Positions 9,974 through 22,099 of a stretch of 64,000 nucleotides of DNA are shown here, piece by piece (position 1 is the stretch's first letter; each line of letters begins with the position of its first letter). The position numbers and the translations under genes are program-made. The DNA comes from Morinoia aosen (taxonomy: Eukaryota > Arthropoda > Malacostraca > Amphipoda > Talitridae). The notes beneath the pieces were generated by a model. That model did not search any database and was not told where the DNA came from. It worked only from the letters and a program-made list of their open reading frames with translations. The stretch spans positions 27,832,355 to 27,896,354 of the forward strand of contig CM059571.1 of the NCBI GenBank assembly GCA_030386875.1, written 5' to 3'.

Positions 9974-10620
9974 CACATACGTGCTACCCACAAACACATT
10001 TTTTTCACAATTTTGTTTCCTTTTCGAATAATGCAAATTTTTAAAATCGTTTAATAACCACTTTACAATGATCGATTTACTTAAAGGTGTAAAAAAACTA
10101 ATTGTTCAAAGGTTAAGTTTTTGAAACAGTATTGATATTGTTCCTTATTTTGTACTTTCCAAAAAAAACGAACAAACAAAAATTTAGAAGGGTAACGAAT
10201 CATTACCCTAAATTACGTTTAAATAAATGAATAAATTTAGTATCCTTCGACATTTCTCTCAAGGCAAGTATTACTTCTAGCCACCATTGAACGAAGAGTT
10301 TTGCGGATAATTTCACCGTCTTCTTTTATTTCTTGAAACACTTCTTCAATTGGTTGTCGGAGAATTAATAATGACGGAGGGGAAACAAACTTGGTGGTAT
10401 GTAGGATACATCATTGTGAAATAATTTTTAATAGTAGGTATTGAGAAATGAAGAACACCGGTGTTGTTTTTATAACTTTTCCTCTGAACAATTAGTGTTT
10501 CTACCTCTTTCAGTAAATTGATCACTGTAAAGTAGTTATTAAACGATTTTCAATACCTTAAATTATTCGAAAAGAAAACAAAATTTATTACTTCGTGAAA
10601 AAAAGATAATTCACATATGT
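9974..10620 (-). mobile_element. Internally deleted Tc1/mariner-like element
   Basis: Complementary arms of about 150 bp lie at 9974-10130 and 10460-10620 (TTCCTTTTCGAATAAT against ATTATTCGAAAAG, AAAATCGTTTAATAACCAC against TAGTTATTAAACGATTTT). Between them is a minus-strand transposase C-terminal remnant. A matching target TA could not be fixed with confidence. Confidence 0.6.
10237..10395 (-). pseudogene. Tc1/IS630-type transposase C-terminal fragment
   Basis: The minus-strand frame reads LRQPIEEVFQEIKEDGEII then RKTLRSMVARSNTCLERN and stops. This layout (a helix rich in Ile/Glu, then a Met/Val-Arg-Arg-x-x-x-C-x-x segment near the stop) is characteristic of the last ~45 residues of Tc1/mariner-like transposases that follow the DDE domain. 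The catalytic domain is absent, so the element is dead. It lies between the inverted arms of the deleted element. Confidence 0.5.
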
Positions 10621-11726
10621 TTATTAAAAGTGAAGATATAATAAATTTAAAAGTCAGGGACATTTTTGAGGGACACCCGGTAGTCTTCTATTTCATACAT
10701 TTAAAATTTATCGGAATTTTAAAATGCATAAATGTTTAGCAGCTCCCTCGTATTTGCAATGTAGGCAACAGGTAAGATGGAAAATCTATATGCAAATATA
10801 CAGGACATTTTGAAAATGGTAACAGTGATTTTTATAGTTCATTTTGGGCATAGGAGAGTATAATTTGTTAACAGACCAATCATTGTCACGAAAATGGTAA
10901 AAAGTAGAGGCCAAATATGGAAACATCAAAAACAAACGGAAAACGAATCACTCTGTGAATTTTTTGTTGATAATTGTTTAATTAAAATACTTGGTTAACT
11001 CTGAAAAAAGAAATTGAACACTGTAAAGAAACTTGCCCGGTTGCCCTTCTATATGGTTTATTTTTATTATTTTCTTTGTCGTGTAAGTTTATTCTGTAAT
11101 CGTGGTCTGGCAACATCGTCCAAGTCATCCGGGAACCGGCGAGCGTCGGCTCGTGGTTCAGGTCTAACAGGATTTTTTTGGTGAGCCATCGGTACGTTGG
11201 TGCGCCCGCTTGGGGTCTCTAGCCCTGTGCCTTGCGGAGCTGAGCTCTATTGTGTGGACCACGCACTAATCTGTGCCGCACTGGAGCGATACTCCTACCC
11301 ATTTCTCAGGGGATCTACGACGCCACTCGTGAAGGTGATCGCATGTGGCATGACTCGGCGTGTGGCCGGACCTGAGCCTGGCAGCCAGGTAATTTTTTGT
11401 GAAGTTTTATAGTTGTGTAATTTTAGAGCATCATTGGTCATTCATAAGAATTTATCATCTTCTTGAATAAATTGACGAGTTTGCATTTCCTACTCGGAGA
11501 GCAAGCTTGAAATTGTTGGAGTTTGGGAAATTGCCGCGATTGTGGGAGAACTGCTTTGGCTGCTCGGTTTAGCTTAACGTTCGCAAGTAGGTTTAATTCT
11601 ACAGACGTGAGTATCTTTGAAGTACGAGAAAATCAATTTGACTTACCATGTCGTCAGAGTTCGACTAATATTGAGAATTAGGTCGCAGTCTCGAGCTCAA
11701 GGCACCTTAACTAGTTAGGTTCATAA

Positions 11727-11900
11727 AAGATCAGGAGGAAAAGGACAGTGAGAGGGAGCTAAGTGATCGGGAGAGAAAAGACAGGGTTTGATAAAGATTT
11801 CGTGAGCAGCACTTGCGTGAGCACGAAGTTCAGCTAGCGGAGTTGGGGGTAAAAAAAAGAGCAAGAGCGACCCGTCCGCGAGTCGGAAAACAGATTGACC
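11727..11900 (+). pseudogene. Possible gag-like fragment (charged Glu/Arg coiled-coil)
   Basis: Broken frames give runs such as DQEEKDSERELSDRERKD and REHEVQLAELG followed by basic residues. Charged coiled-coil stretches of this kind occur near the start of gag proteins of some arthropod Ty3/Gypsy elements, but also elsewhere. There are stops and no pol sequence nearby. Weak call. Confidence 0.2.
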
Positions 11901-12334
11901 ATTGATAAGTTTAGGCTCAAAAAAGGCATAAGTGAATCTTCTATTACTGTTAGCGGATGTTGTGATCTATTTGTCATTTACTTAGAATAAATTATACCAT
12001 TTACGAGTCGTCATTTCCTCCTTGTGATTGCATCCCCAAAGCATTCCCTTGGCAAATACATACAACACAATTTCCTTTTTCCAAAATTGAATTAAGCCTA
12101 ATGTACAACCCAGAAGTTTTTTTTGTAATGTAGGTACATACTTAAAGTTCAGGTTTACACAGTTTTGAAGTCAAATCAGGTAGGTGACGTTCTCCGTTAT
12201 CCATAGACTGAGTAAGCCGATTTCTGGCGATTAGCACGACCCCTGCAATTTTCTGCTCCCCCCCCCCGATTTGGGCCCTCGTAAATTCTGTTCTATTTTT
12301 TTTTAACTCCCGCGTTTATGGGAGCCGTCCAAGG

Positions 12335-12445
12335 ATCTAACAAGCTTTGAAGGTGAACATCCAGGAGGAAATTGCCAACATAATCCTTACTATTCCGGCA
12401 GGACTTATGACAAACGTCAGAAATAGGAAATCGGACAAACGGTTT
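12335..12445 (+). pseudogene. Tc1/mariner-like transposase C-terminal scrap
   Basis: The plus frame reads LKVNIQEEIANI...IPAGLMTNVRN, matching the usual pattern of the final segment of Tc1/mariner-type transposases (a Leu-Lys-x-x-Ile-x-x-Glu-Ile stretch followed by Met-x-x-Val-x-x-Arg). A frame change lies just upstream and no inverted repeats were found. Confidence 0.35.
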
Positions 12446-13517
12446 TAATAAAAGGAAGTTATGTTGCCGCACTCTGTATAACAATGGTGATATTCGGGCG
12501 GTCAGATTATTTGATTAATGAAGAGTATGATCAATAAGAAGTCGATCACAATTACATTAATGAAGAAACCTGTAATACAAGTAGAATCAACGTTACGAGT
12601 GCCAGAAGTGGGCTAAAACCCCACGTGAATTAACGATTTGTCTGCATTCGAGAATAGACTGATACACCCATTGCACTCGAACTGATGGCGAATATTGAAC
12701 TGAGTTAAATGTGAATTTAGAAATGCGCACCACGAAAGTGTGAAGTGAAGTGACGAGGTTGAAAATTGTTATTAGCGTTTGGTTTGAGAGTCACACTTCA
12801 GGCGAATTTAGTGCACATAGAATTTATAGAATTTGTTGCACACCAATTGTCCAACTGGCTCGGAATGTATTTTTTAGTAGCCCTTTGACAACATGGTGGC
12901 TTAAATGCGTAATTTGACAAACACTTTTTGCTAATTTGACGTTGCTTGATTTAAGCACGTAAACAAGTTAGCAGTGATTCTAGTATTTATATTTTGGTAG
13001 TGAGCTCTTTGTTGTCATCTAATAGAGCTCTTGTTGAATGATGCTGTCAGTTGATCCTTCCTTTGTATGTGATTGTAGTCTTTTGCTAGTGTGAATTGAG
13101 TTGAGTACATGTCGATGGAAGATATAGCGCGTGATTATCCCTGATTGTGGAGGTGATCATCACAGATGAAACAAACATGAAGGTTTAGACAAATTTTCTC
13201 TCAGAGTAACTTTTCCGCAATGGTTTTCTCTAAATAGGCTTTCACGTATATTCAGATAAAATTAAGAGGATACAGAAAATGATCAAGTTGAACGATTTCA
13301 TTAAAGAATTATGAATAAATAGATTTAATAGCACGAATAAATACTCTTGTTAAAATTGTACTAAAAGTTTGAGGGCTGGCGGCGCGAATGTAGAGCACCT
13401 CGGGTGGCGGGTGGGTTTGACAACTGCTGCCTGAAAACGAAGAAACAGGGCTGAGCGAAGCAGACGGCACAACCCTCCAACCCGCTGAATCCTACGCACT
13501 CGCTAAAGAGCCAGAAC

Positions 13518-13582
13518 CCCCAAATCAGTTAGAACCCCACATTAATTAGAACCCCACATCAATTAGAACCCCACATCAATTA
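13518..13582 (+). repeat. Short tandem repeat, 17-bp unit
   Basis: Unit ATTAGAACCCCACATCA repeats about three to four times, with the first copy altered. Confidence 0.8.
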
Positions 13583-14025
13583 GTTATACTTTTTACACAG
13601 GTAATTTCATTCATGTCACACCACACATACATATGAATATAATAGTCTTAAAAAATTCGAAGTTAATCTTATCTATAGCAAAATAAAAATTCGAAATACA
13701 ATTTTGGTATCATTGACACATTTACAGATTATACTCAAGTATTTAATAAGGGAGTACGTACCCTGGCCGCAATACAGAAACATGCTATTGCTTAGTTCGG
13801 GAAAAACCCACATCGTGTGCCGGATTTGGAAGTTTACCCTAACCCAGGTTCACCGAAGCTAGCCAAGTGTTGACCACGTCAGACATCGAAGGCTAGTTTG
13901 TTTGAGTTCGACTTACGTCTGAACTAGCGGGTCTACGGCGCACAGGGAGCAGGTGCAGTGGAGGCCCCAAGAATCAGCGGCTGCCCAACGCAGGCCGTGC
14001 AGAGTTTGACTTCTACTCAGCTAAC

Positions 14026-14071
14026 ATGGCGTACGATCTATCTGCGAACTCAAATGAAGAAAATTCCCGGG
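14026..14071 (+). CDS. Candidate first coding exon of plus-strand host gene
   Basis: A GC-richer segment (about 13790-14030) precedes CTAACATGG, a good animal start context (A at -3, G at +4). It encodes MAYDLSANSNEENSR plus one base and then meets a GTAAAG donor. The hydrophilic peptide resembles a disordered N-terminus. The candidate exon at 31264 begins with two bases that complete this codon in frame. The implied 17-kb intron holds several transposons. A longer ORF in another frame (13958-14230) overlaps and is an alternative reading. Confidence 0.3.
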
Positions 14072-14639
14072 GTAAAGCACCGAGATGAACAAATTGAGCC
14101 GTGCAGGAATAAAGTTGAAAAATGGAGTGCATGTCGTTCTGCGCCGATTTTCCAAGACGCTGCTGGCAGAGGCTCAGAATGCAAAAGGTTATGTGATGAC
14201 TTCCTGGAATGTAGGATGTCGAATTTGTAAGGGTTTTAGGGGTTTAAAACTTCCAACACGGCTTACGGAAAATGGATTACATTTTACAGTTTAAAAAGGC
14301 TTTTTAGACAGAAAAAGCATGTGAGAAAATGAAATGACCACGGAGTGTAAGTGAAGGGTACGCAGGTTAATCCGGTGAGTACCACAAATCGCTTTACTTA
14401 CAGGTTCTTCACAGCATGTTTATGTATAAGTTGCCATGCTTTTTTAAAATCTTCTGATTATTTGTATATTTTATTGAGGGAGGTAAGCCAACTTCTCCAT
14501 GCGAAACTGAATGCAAACGTGCACCCACGAAGGTCACATGACCACTCGACTAATCTAAGCCTCTGTGGTGACTAACCTGTGCTCCTGTGGTGTGGAGGCG
14601 TGTGCTGAGTTACAAAGTAGAATTTCAGATTGTCTTGCA

Positions 14640-14830
14640 TCGTTTCTGTGAATAGGAATAGACGTTTCTGTGAACAAGAGAAATGAAAAATACAATTAGA
14701 AAAATGAAATAAAGCGAAATTTAAGCAAATTTATCGTGGAAAAATTATGTTTCTGTCCGTGTGTGGAACAAGCCATGAATTTTCATACTGAGTATATGTT
14801 TCTTTACGCCTTTCTGCCAAAATTTTGTAG
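14640..14830 (+). repeat. Dispersed repeat, partial copy (family of 15385-15970)
   Basis: Shares with 15455-15560 and the inverted copy near 25750-25880 the blocks CGTTTCTGTGAA, GAAATAAAGCG, GAACAAGCCATGAATTT and TTTACGC. The 3' half of the unit is missing. Confidence 0.6.
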
Positions 14831-15179
14831 ATATTTGCGACTCATAAGTGATATCCGGCTTTCACTCTACCTCCTTGTTATCCCATGTACCCATGTCCGC
14901 ATGACGTGGCAAAGAATACCGAGAGGATTTTAAATATGATTTTTTTAAAATAGTTGTTGTTCCTCGGCCGTAACTTGAGTTTTCTTAAAATTTCTGTTAG
15001 GGTATTAAAAACCATTTAATTTTTTTGTTTGTGGAAACATTTTTTCCTTTTGCTTATATTTTATTCAGGTTATTTCTCACGATTACTCTGAGCTTGATTT
15101 TCATTTTAGATGTGGCAAGAGCAATATTATTTTTTATGTTTCTTATATTAATTTTCAATACGTACGTGTATAAATATTT

Positions 15180-15290
15180 TTGAGTAAGTGGGTACGTGTA
15201 TGTGTGTGTGCGCACGCATATATGTTTGTCTATGTGTGGGCATGCCCATGTTCATGTTCACATATATATACACACATATGCATAAATATA
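15180..15290 (+). repeat. GT/TA microsatellite tract
   Basis: Imperfect GTGTATGTGTGTG then ATATATATACACACATAT. The ORFs that cross it are artefacts of the simple sequence. Confidence 0.8.
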
Positions 15291-15384
15291 CCTCTATTTC
15301 TATTTATTTTGCGTCGGAGCAGAACCTCAAGATACATCACATTTTACCTAAAGCTTTGCGACCAGGTAGCACTGAACCATAATT

Positions 15385-15970
15385 CAGATATAAATATATT
15401 TATTGCACTTGCTTAATGATTCAAAAATAGATCTACCACTATCCCAGAGGGCGTTTCTGTAAATAGAAAAATGTAAAGCACTCGTGAAAAAAATAACTCT
15501 CTGTTCGTATGCTGAACAAGCCATGAATTTAATTTTGCGTGTAAGTTTGTTTACGCGTTTCTAGATGTGCGTGTTGTGTTGCGCGATGTTCTTCATAAAT
15601 TACTTTGTGACTAACTTTTTCTCAATACTTAATAGTCATTTACGACGGTATTTCAGTCTGCTTTTGTATAGTGCTTTTTGTCTTTTCATACTTCGATTCA
15701 ACTAATAATTTAGGAATTCCTGAGAATTCCCTAGTAGTATTTAAATTATTTATAAGTTTTCAGACATCTCTAGGGATATAAAATATCCAAGAAATGATAT
15801 TTTTGATTTAACAAGCCCTTGACAGGGTTAATCTATTTGCACGCCCCGTATGGTTTGTCTATTAGTACGCCTCGTATGGTTTATCTATTAGTACACTTCG
15901 GATAGTTTGTCTGTTTGTACACCTCGTACATTTTTTCGTATTAGTACTCCTCGTATGGTACGTTTGTCTA
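15385..15970 (+). repeat. Dispersed repeat with ~26-bp satellite tail, plus copy
   Basis: From about 15385 the sequence matches the complement of 25945-25235 over its whole length. It ends in four to five degenerate copies of a ~26-bp unit containing TCTATTAGTACGCCTCGTAT. The inverted copy at 25.2 kb has about nine such units, so copy number varies. Terminal satellites of this kind are seen in some non-autonomous transposons. Confidence 0.7.
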
Positions 15971-16482
15971 AGGACATCTTATATTAAGAAATATTTGAAA
16001 GCCAATATGCTGGCATGTATCGCATGTGTCAAGTTTTTCGGAAATAAACGGGTTTTCTTTCCTTCTTTCATCGGTAATGTTGCTTGTGTTTTAATGAAAC
16101 TAGGCATATGTTGCATAAAAATGTAAAATTAATGGGCTGCATCCGTAGTGCTGTGATATATTTTCGAAATAATTTAGTCCGTATAGACTAGAGGTGGATC
16201 GAATATTCGCACGTAGACCTGCGAATGTTTTGCGAATACTTAGGCATTCTCTTCCATCATCCGTCGACTGCTGCTGTTAGAGCAAGGAGCACGTGACAGC
16301 TGTGGTGGCTGTATATGGCATCACCGATTTGCGTCACGTTTGATGACAATTCTGTGCAATTATTGCAATGTAGCAAGTCAGCAAGAGCCTTAGTCGAGTG
16401 TGGTTATTTACGTCCTCGGCCCTGCCCAGTCATCTGTTATCATCTGCGACCGTGTCTAATTTTTTTTGCAGCTGCTGCGAAA

Positions 16483-19330
16483 TGGCATCTGTATCCAGCA
16501 AAGTTTGGGATTATTTCGAAAGTATTTTTAGCGACATTGTACAATGTGAACATCACAATGGTAAATATTGTAGGACAGGAAGAACATCCGAGCTGAGAAA
16601 CCACCTGTTCATTTTACTTGATTATTGTACAGTATCTATAAAGTATGTATATGCAAGTATATTTGTTGCGCGATCACCGACATATGATAAATAAGACGCT
16701 TATCAACCAATGATCTGTTCGATACAATATTTAATAGAACATCGTTACAATATTTCATTAGAAATTGTAAGCAGCAACACATACTGAAAGAGTTGTCGCG
16801 AATCTTCCTTTGCTCATTGTCCCAAATTTCAGAACATCGCACAGCATTTTTATAGAACGCGCATATATTGCGATTGCCTCGATGCATAGAAATGTATTTG
16901 TGTAAGTTTACGTGCTAGGTGTATGTATGTGCGTAGGTATGTATGTGCATGTATATGTGTATATATTTACATGTATATATGCACATATGTGTGTACTAAA
17001 CTGACAACTGGCATTTTAACTAAGAATAATTGTTTTTTTGTTCTGTTCCCTCTCAACTTGTAACATTACCTAACTCGTCATCTCTTTATTATTGTAAAGC
17101 GATCACGTAAAAAACTATTCATTTGTTGTGTGATCATCCATTTATACTTAAATAAAATGCTTATCAACTAATGACCGTTATGTTAAAATTGCTTAATTAG
17201 AAATACAAATCTTGTAATTTTCGTGGTCCCCATGCTTATATATATGTTTATTTATCTTTTTCGTGCTTCCTTAAAATGACATTTTTGAACATCTTCCGAA
17301 ACAAACAATTCTAATACTATTTCCTGGCGTCAAGAATTGCGAAGTTTCATATCATGAATACGTAAATTGTCAAAGGTGTTCTCAACCCACAATGAAAATG
17401 CACCATCCATGAAATTATGTTGTGTCTCATAATTTTCATTATGTGTATCGTCAAATGTAGATTAAGCAAGATTAGAAGTACATAGCCCTCAATCAATTCT
17501 TTTCGACTAGTGACACTAGTATTGCAATACTCGCAAGACTCATGTGTGTGTATCACCTAAGTGTATTAACTTTAAGATATTTTAAAAACTAATGATGGTA
17601 CTCTTGCACCATCTCTAATGGAAATAAAATGTTTCTTTTTCTTATTTTTTCTTCTTCTGAACAGCAAGTATCCAAAAAATTCAAGTCTATGAGTTAGGAA
17701 GAAGAAGAAAGAAGAGAAGTAAGAAGAGGGAAGCATCACCAACACCAGCATTAAAAACGAAACAGATAACTCTGGAAGCGTGCGTGGAAAAAACAAAAAC
17801 GTGGGATTTCAAAAATGAAAAAACCAAAAGAATGGACAAAAAAGCAAAAATGCTTGTAATGAATGATCATCCCTTTTCTCATTTAGAAGTCATTGGTTTT
17901 CTTCGGCTCATGAAAAAAGTGTCGCCATCATACCCACTGCGTCAGAGGAGGTACTACAGAAATATCGTTTGTGAAAAAATGTATGGTAGCGTGAAAGCTA
18001 AAATTTCAGAATCAATCATCAATGTTAAGCATTCAGCGAAGCTAGCTTTTCCCACCAACGAATGGTCGGATACTCAATCAGGAGTTTCTCTGTTATCTTT
18101 GACTTCACATGCTGTCGACAAGGAGTTCAAGCGTCACAATTGTGAGTTGTGTGCTGAACCACTCACCGAACGATACACGGGTGTTTATCTGAGAGAAGTA
18201 TTTAACTCACTCTTGAATAAATGGAGCATATCAGATGGTGTTCACTGCGTGATGAGAGACGTGGGTGCCAACCTGAAAATAGCTGTCCATCTCTCTGGCG
18301 TAAATAACACAAACTGCAGCAGTTAGCACCTTACCGTTAAAAATGGCTTGACATTCGAAAAACAATCATTGAAGTCATTTCAAAAAGTAGGTCAATTGCG
18401 ACTCACTTTAATCATTCAACCATGTTTCAAGAAGAACTGAAAAATACAGGTCAAAATAAATCCTCGGCAACTCTCAGTAATGCATGATGTTCCAACTTGT
18501 TGGAATAGTACTCTGCAAATGATGGTAGTGATAAAAGACCTTAATGAATCTCTCTGTTTGTATGCTAGTTCCAGAGAGAAAATCAGAGCATTGACCAATC
18601 GAGACAATGATATTCCGACTAGGTGTATAACTGTCCACCAACCCTTTGAAGACATCACGAAGAAAATCTGCAGAGTCCGTTTCAATTGCAAATGACCTAC
18701 CTCTCTACACTAAATTGAAGAAAATATTAGCATCATCAGCCATAGACAGTAACAAAATTGAAGTGATGAGAAATGCGTTAATCTCAGAAATAAAAAGAAA
18801 GTTTGAAATTACAGAAAATAAAGACTTGTATGTCATATCTACGTTTCTAGATCGGAGGTATAAAACAAAATTTTTCAGTGCACTGGCTCTCTCAAACAGT
18901 GTCGTCACTCAAAAATGTGAGGAAATTCAAAAACCCAGGTGTGGTTCTAATACAGGCCAAGCAAAACACACTTCATCAAAGACGTCATGCAATGTTTAAA
19001 TACCGTCTACCAGCACCTCTTTCGCCGAAGCCATGCATGTTATTTTTTCTTCTAGCAGAGACGATGAAGTCGACCAGCTATGCCAACAGCATTAGCAGCA
19101 ACCATTGACACGTTCTTCTAAGAGCAATGGATATCCACTGATAATCATCCTATGAAATGGTAGAAGATGCAAGCGGATATTTATCCTGATTTTTCTAAAT
19201 AAGCAAGGTCGTATCTTGCTTGTCCGCCAACCAGCGTCGCGAGTGAGCGTCTTTGTAGTGGTGCCGGCCTTGTATATGACGAAAAAAGGAGTAAGCTGGC
19301 TGGTGAAAGGTCAGAAAATTGCTATATTTG
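16483..19330 (+). pseudogene. hAT transposase, interrupted (BED finger, core, C-terminal dimerisation motif)
   Basis: Domains are in order but split. At 16483-16617 is a BED-type zinc finger (MASVSSKVWDYFESIF, then CEHH...GRTSELRNHL) in which the second finger Cys is replaced by His. A non-coding gap, possibly an intron, follows to about 17650. At 17720-18326 lies the conserved hAT core (HAVDKEFKRHNCELC, TGVYLREVFNSLLNKW, RDVGAN), ending in a stop. Frames at 18480-18695 and 18646-18999 continue it (HDVPTCWNSTL, LDRRYK) with frameshifts. At 19204-19320 is the signature CPPTSVASERLCSGAGLVYD, the hAT C-terminal dimerisation region. At least three lesions mean it cannot encode a working transposase. 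Confidence 0.85.
16650..17200 (+). repeat. Diverged ~55-bp duplicate and microsatellite inside the hAT element
   Basis: ATTTGTTGCGCGATCA...CTTATCAACCAATGA (about 16658) recurs near 17123 as ATTTGTTGTGTGATCA...CTTATCAACTAATGA. Between them a GTAT/GCAT microsatellite occupies about 16910-16995. Confidence 0.5.
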
Positions 19331-19709
19331 AAATTCAATCTTTAAATAATACAATTAAACTTATAATAATTCACTAAATAATCCTCTTTCAAAGAGCGGT
19401 GGTTGGGGAAAGAGGTTGGAGGGATGCATGCAAGTCGTAAGAGTGGGTCCTCGTCCCGCATCTTTGAAACATAAAGATTTAAGCGCATTCTAACAATTCA
19501 ATTTTCTACGACTAAACTCTTACAGTGAAACAATGAATTAGAATAGTCCAGGTTCCAGGACTCCAAACTTCAAATAAAATGAGAATAAAATGTCATATTA
19601 CTTGAGATATGTAACACTGAGTAAATATTTGCTTTCGCATTCGCGAATATCAAAACAATATATTTGCATTCGCGAATGTTGAAAAACAGACATTCGGTCC
19701 TCTACTAGA

Positions 19710-20568
19710 ATAGGCTACATCATTCGTGCCATGTGTGTCCTCTAATATCCAACTACAGCTCATCTGGTCATCGGGTTAGCATACCAGGGTAACTTAGAAA
19801 TAAAAGGAAAGCTCACTGTTAATTTCTGTTAGAAAATTTTATTCCCAAATTATAATTTTAATTGCGGCATGCATTTGAATTATTCCGGTTTTTTGGGGTT
19901 TCAAAATTTTTTATATTACGAAAATGTGAACTTACAAAATTATATTCATCATTTACAATGAGTCAAATTACTGTGACTTTTCGTTCGGGAGTCACAACAT
20001 TGATCTTATTTTTTGGCGGGCATTGTGACTGAGTTAGTGTCACAGTAGTTTTGTCCCACTGTAATTGGAAATCTATGACACAAGACTCTTCTTTCTGTTG
20101 TCAAATTTCCTGTGTTGAATACAACTCAAAGTAATTGCCTTGAGCTCTAGAGAACATACTAATACTTCTCTGGGTTGTATTTCTCAGAGAAACATAGATT
20201 TGACTTCACCTTGAAGGTTATCGAAATTTTATAAGTTTTATGAACAAGGAACCGCAGCCTGATGCCGCTCGGCACAGACAATATTAAATGAGCCGGTACA
20301 CACAACAGTTAGGTCTCTTTAGGTCCTTAACGCATGGCTGGCACAACAGCGGACTCTCTTGCTGACATGTTCTGGTTGAGCAGAACTGGCGTAAACACTG
20401 CATCGCTAATGTGTTCACCGTTCCGTGTCAGGGGGACAAGCCCACTATAGAACCTCAGCAACGCATGCTGACCAAGGAATCTTTGATGCTATAACGGGGC
20501 GCAGTTCCAGGTGCTTATCTCACCCTTACAAGTGATGCTATTTTTGACCGGTATCATGACAGTCAATG
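19710..20568. other. Non-coding, one imperfect hairpin
   Basis: ACTGTGAC at about 19971 and GTCACAGT near 20046 enclose an ~80-bp imperfect hairpin with internal GTCACAA/CATTGTGAC pairing. Nothing else recognised. Confidence 0.4.
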
Positions 20569-20569
20569 T

Positions 20570-22095
20570 CACACAGAGGGGACAAACGTTTTGCACGCGA
20601 AATTATGTAATATAATTGTATATTATAAATTATGTATATTACTGTTGGTTAGCCAACGTACGCGAAAAACTGACAGCTCAAAGCTCTTTATGGTAAACTA
20701 AAATCCAAAATAAATGTACGATTTTTAAAGTTTACAAATTCATATACAACAGAAACACTTATGGTACAAGCCAAACAGTATTAAAACAATTTTGCATTTA
20801 ATAATTAGTTGCAGAGCATTCACGCTTCATTACTGCTCGCTAGTTAATAGAAATATATTCTGCTATTCTTCAAAACACGTTTTTATTCTACTCTATAAGA
20901 TTATTCAGATTTCTTTGTTTGATAATTTTCTTTGTGTTTTTGAAAGCTTTTAATCAGGTTTAATAAAAAGTGACTTGGAGTAAAGAGAACTTTGATTTTG
21001 TGTTAATTTTTCAGTTCGCAAGGTAAATTTGCCGGGTAGTGAGGGTCACCGTTCTGTGGGAGCGTCCACTTGCGACTTCTGAGTAAACGTTTTGAGTCCA
21101 GAATGAGATTTCTCGCTAAAGTGACACATGGTAGCATCCATCTTTCCTTCAACATTGGAAGTGCACCAGTACCATGCGAGGCGAAGCCACCCTATGCCAT
21201 TATACTACCTTACTGTACTTCACAGTTGGTGAATATTCTGAGTTCATAGACTTACAAACGAGACGAGCGGTATCTCATCCAGATAATTTCATCCTAACTT
21301 CATCATACCAAAGGACAGTTTTCCAACACACATTTCTTTTGTCCAAACATTCTTTTTCAAAATTAAAACATCTTGCAAATGCCTCTCCGTTAACTGGGGA
21401 GCTTTTGGAGTTGTTCCTGAGTAGTTCCCTACACCAATGGTTCTATCACTTTGTCTCTGGGTCTTCAATATTTTTAACTGTTTTTGAGTAACGATAAGCT
21501 TCTTTTAACATTTTCTCAGCATGTTTCGACGTTCTCAAACTGATCCTCGGTGGGGCGCTTTACTAAGCCTGGCAAGTTGGCAGTTGTGTAATTTACTTGA
21601 ATTTTCTAATGTTTGAGTGAACGATAGACTGTGACACATTTATTTGGGCAAACGTACTTCGATATGAAATTCTTTTTAAATGAAGTTGAATGACTTGCTT
21701 TCGGAAAGAATTTGGAACTTCTATTGCCTAAGTAATTATTTATTTTTCTCGAATTCTGTACTGGTAACTCTTTTTAGCTGCGTAAATAATTTTTCACCGA
21801 AACTTTCAGATTCTTATTATATAAATATATAGAACTTTGGAATCTTTTTAGTATGAAATCGTCCTTATGATAACTCAGTTGTTAAACTTTTTTCTAAAAT
21901 AGCTAAATATCTTTGTCGTGTAACATGCGTGTAATGGTTGTGTATGACTCCGCATGCTCGAAAAAATGTTTCAATTTTCATGTTTAGTTTAACCATTCAT
22001 AACTTTACCTTGAGGCTCGTGAAGGTTGGCCTACAAACAGTTTAATAAGCGTAAAATATTATGTGTGCAAATTCCTATACCCCCTTTTTATACAT
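20570..22095 (-). mobile_element. Degraded Tc1-like element
   Basis: The left end (AGGGGACAAACGTTTTGCAC near 20576) is roughly complementary to the right end (GTGTGCAAATTCCTATACCC near 22063), as expected for Tc1 termini. A minus-strand transposase relic lies between. Boundaries are approximate. Confidence 0.5.
21060..21730 (-). pseudogene. Tc1-like transposase, heavily mutated
   Basis: Minus-strand frames contain, in order, a helix-turn-helix-like stretch with SIVHSNIRKFK, a TPKAPQLTERHLQ segment, a KLSFGMMK segment at the usual place of the first catalytic motif (W/FSDE in intact copies, here lost), and the pattern GGFASHGTGALPMLKERWM that corresponds to the Tc1 'VWGCF...GxG' region. Stops and shifts separate them. 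The plus-strand ORF at 21174-21491 is only its antisense. Confidence 0.6.
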
Positions 22096-22099
22096 GTTA

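Larger units (their letters stand above)
10700..13500. other. Mostly non-coding, with two faint retro/DNA-transposon remnants
   Basis: Apart from the fragments at 11727-11900 and 12335-12445 I find no gene here. A GC-richer patch at 11100-11410 carries a 71-codon ORF without recognisable domains and could be retroelement leader sequence or a host exon. Confidence 0.4.
16189..19704 (+). mobile_element. Degraded hAT element with BED-finger transposase
   Basis: The left end TAGAGGTGGATCGAATATTC and the right end GAATGTTGAAAAAC...GGTCCTCTA are hAT-type imperfect inverted termini, with ATTCGCGAAT-like subterminal motifs at both ends. The interior encodes a broken plus-strand hAT transposase. The flanking 8-mers (GTATAGAC and CTAGAATA) do not match, so the target duplication has decayed or the ends are misplaced by a few bases. 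Confidence 0.75.

Noticed and set aside
15180..15416. Two overlapping ORFs rich in Cys and Val
   Set aside because: They translate a GT/TA microsatellite.
21174..21491. 105-codon plus-strand ORF
   Set aside because: It is the antisense of a degraded Tc1 transposase on the minus strand.
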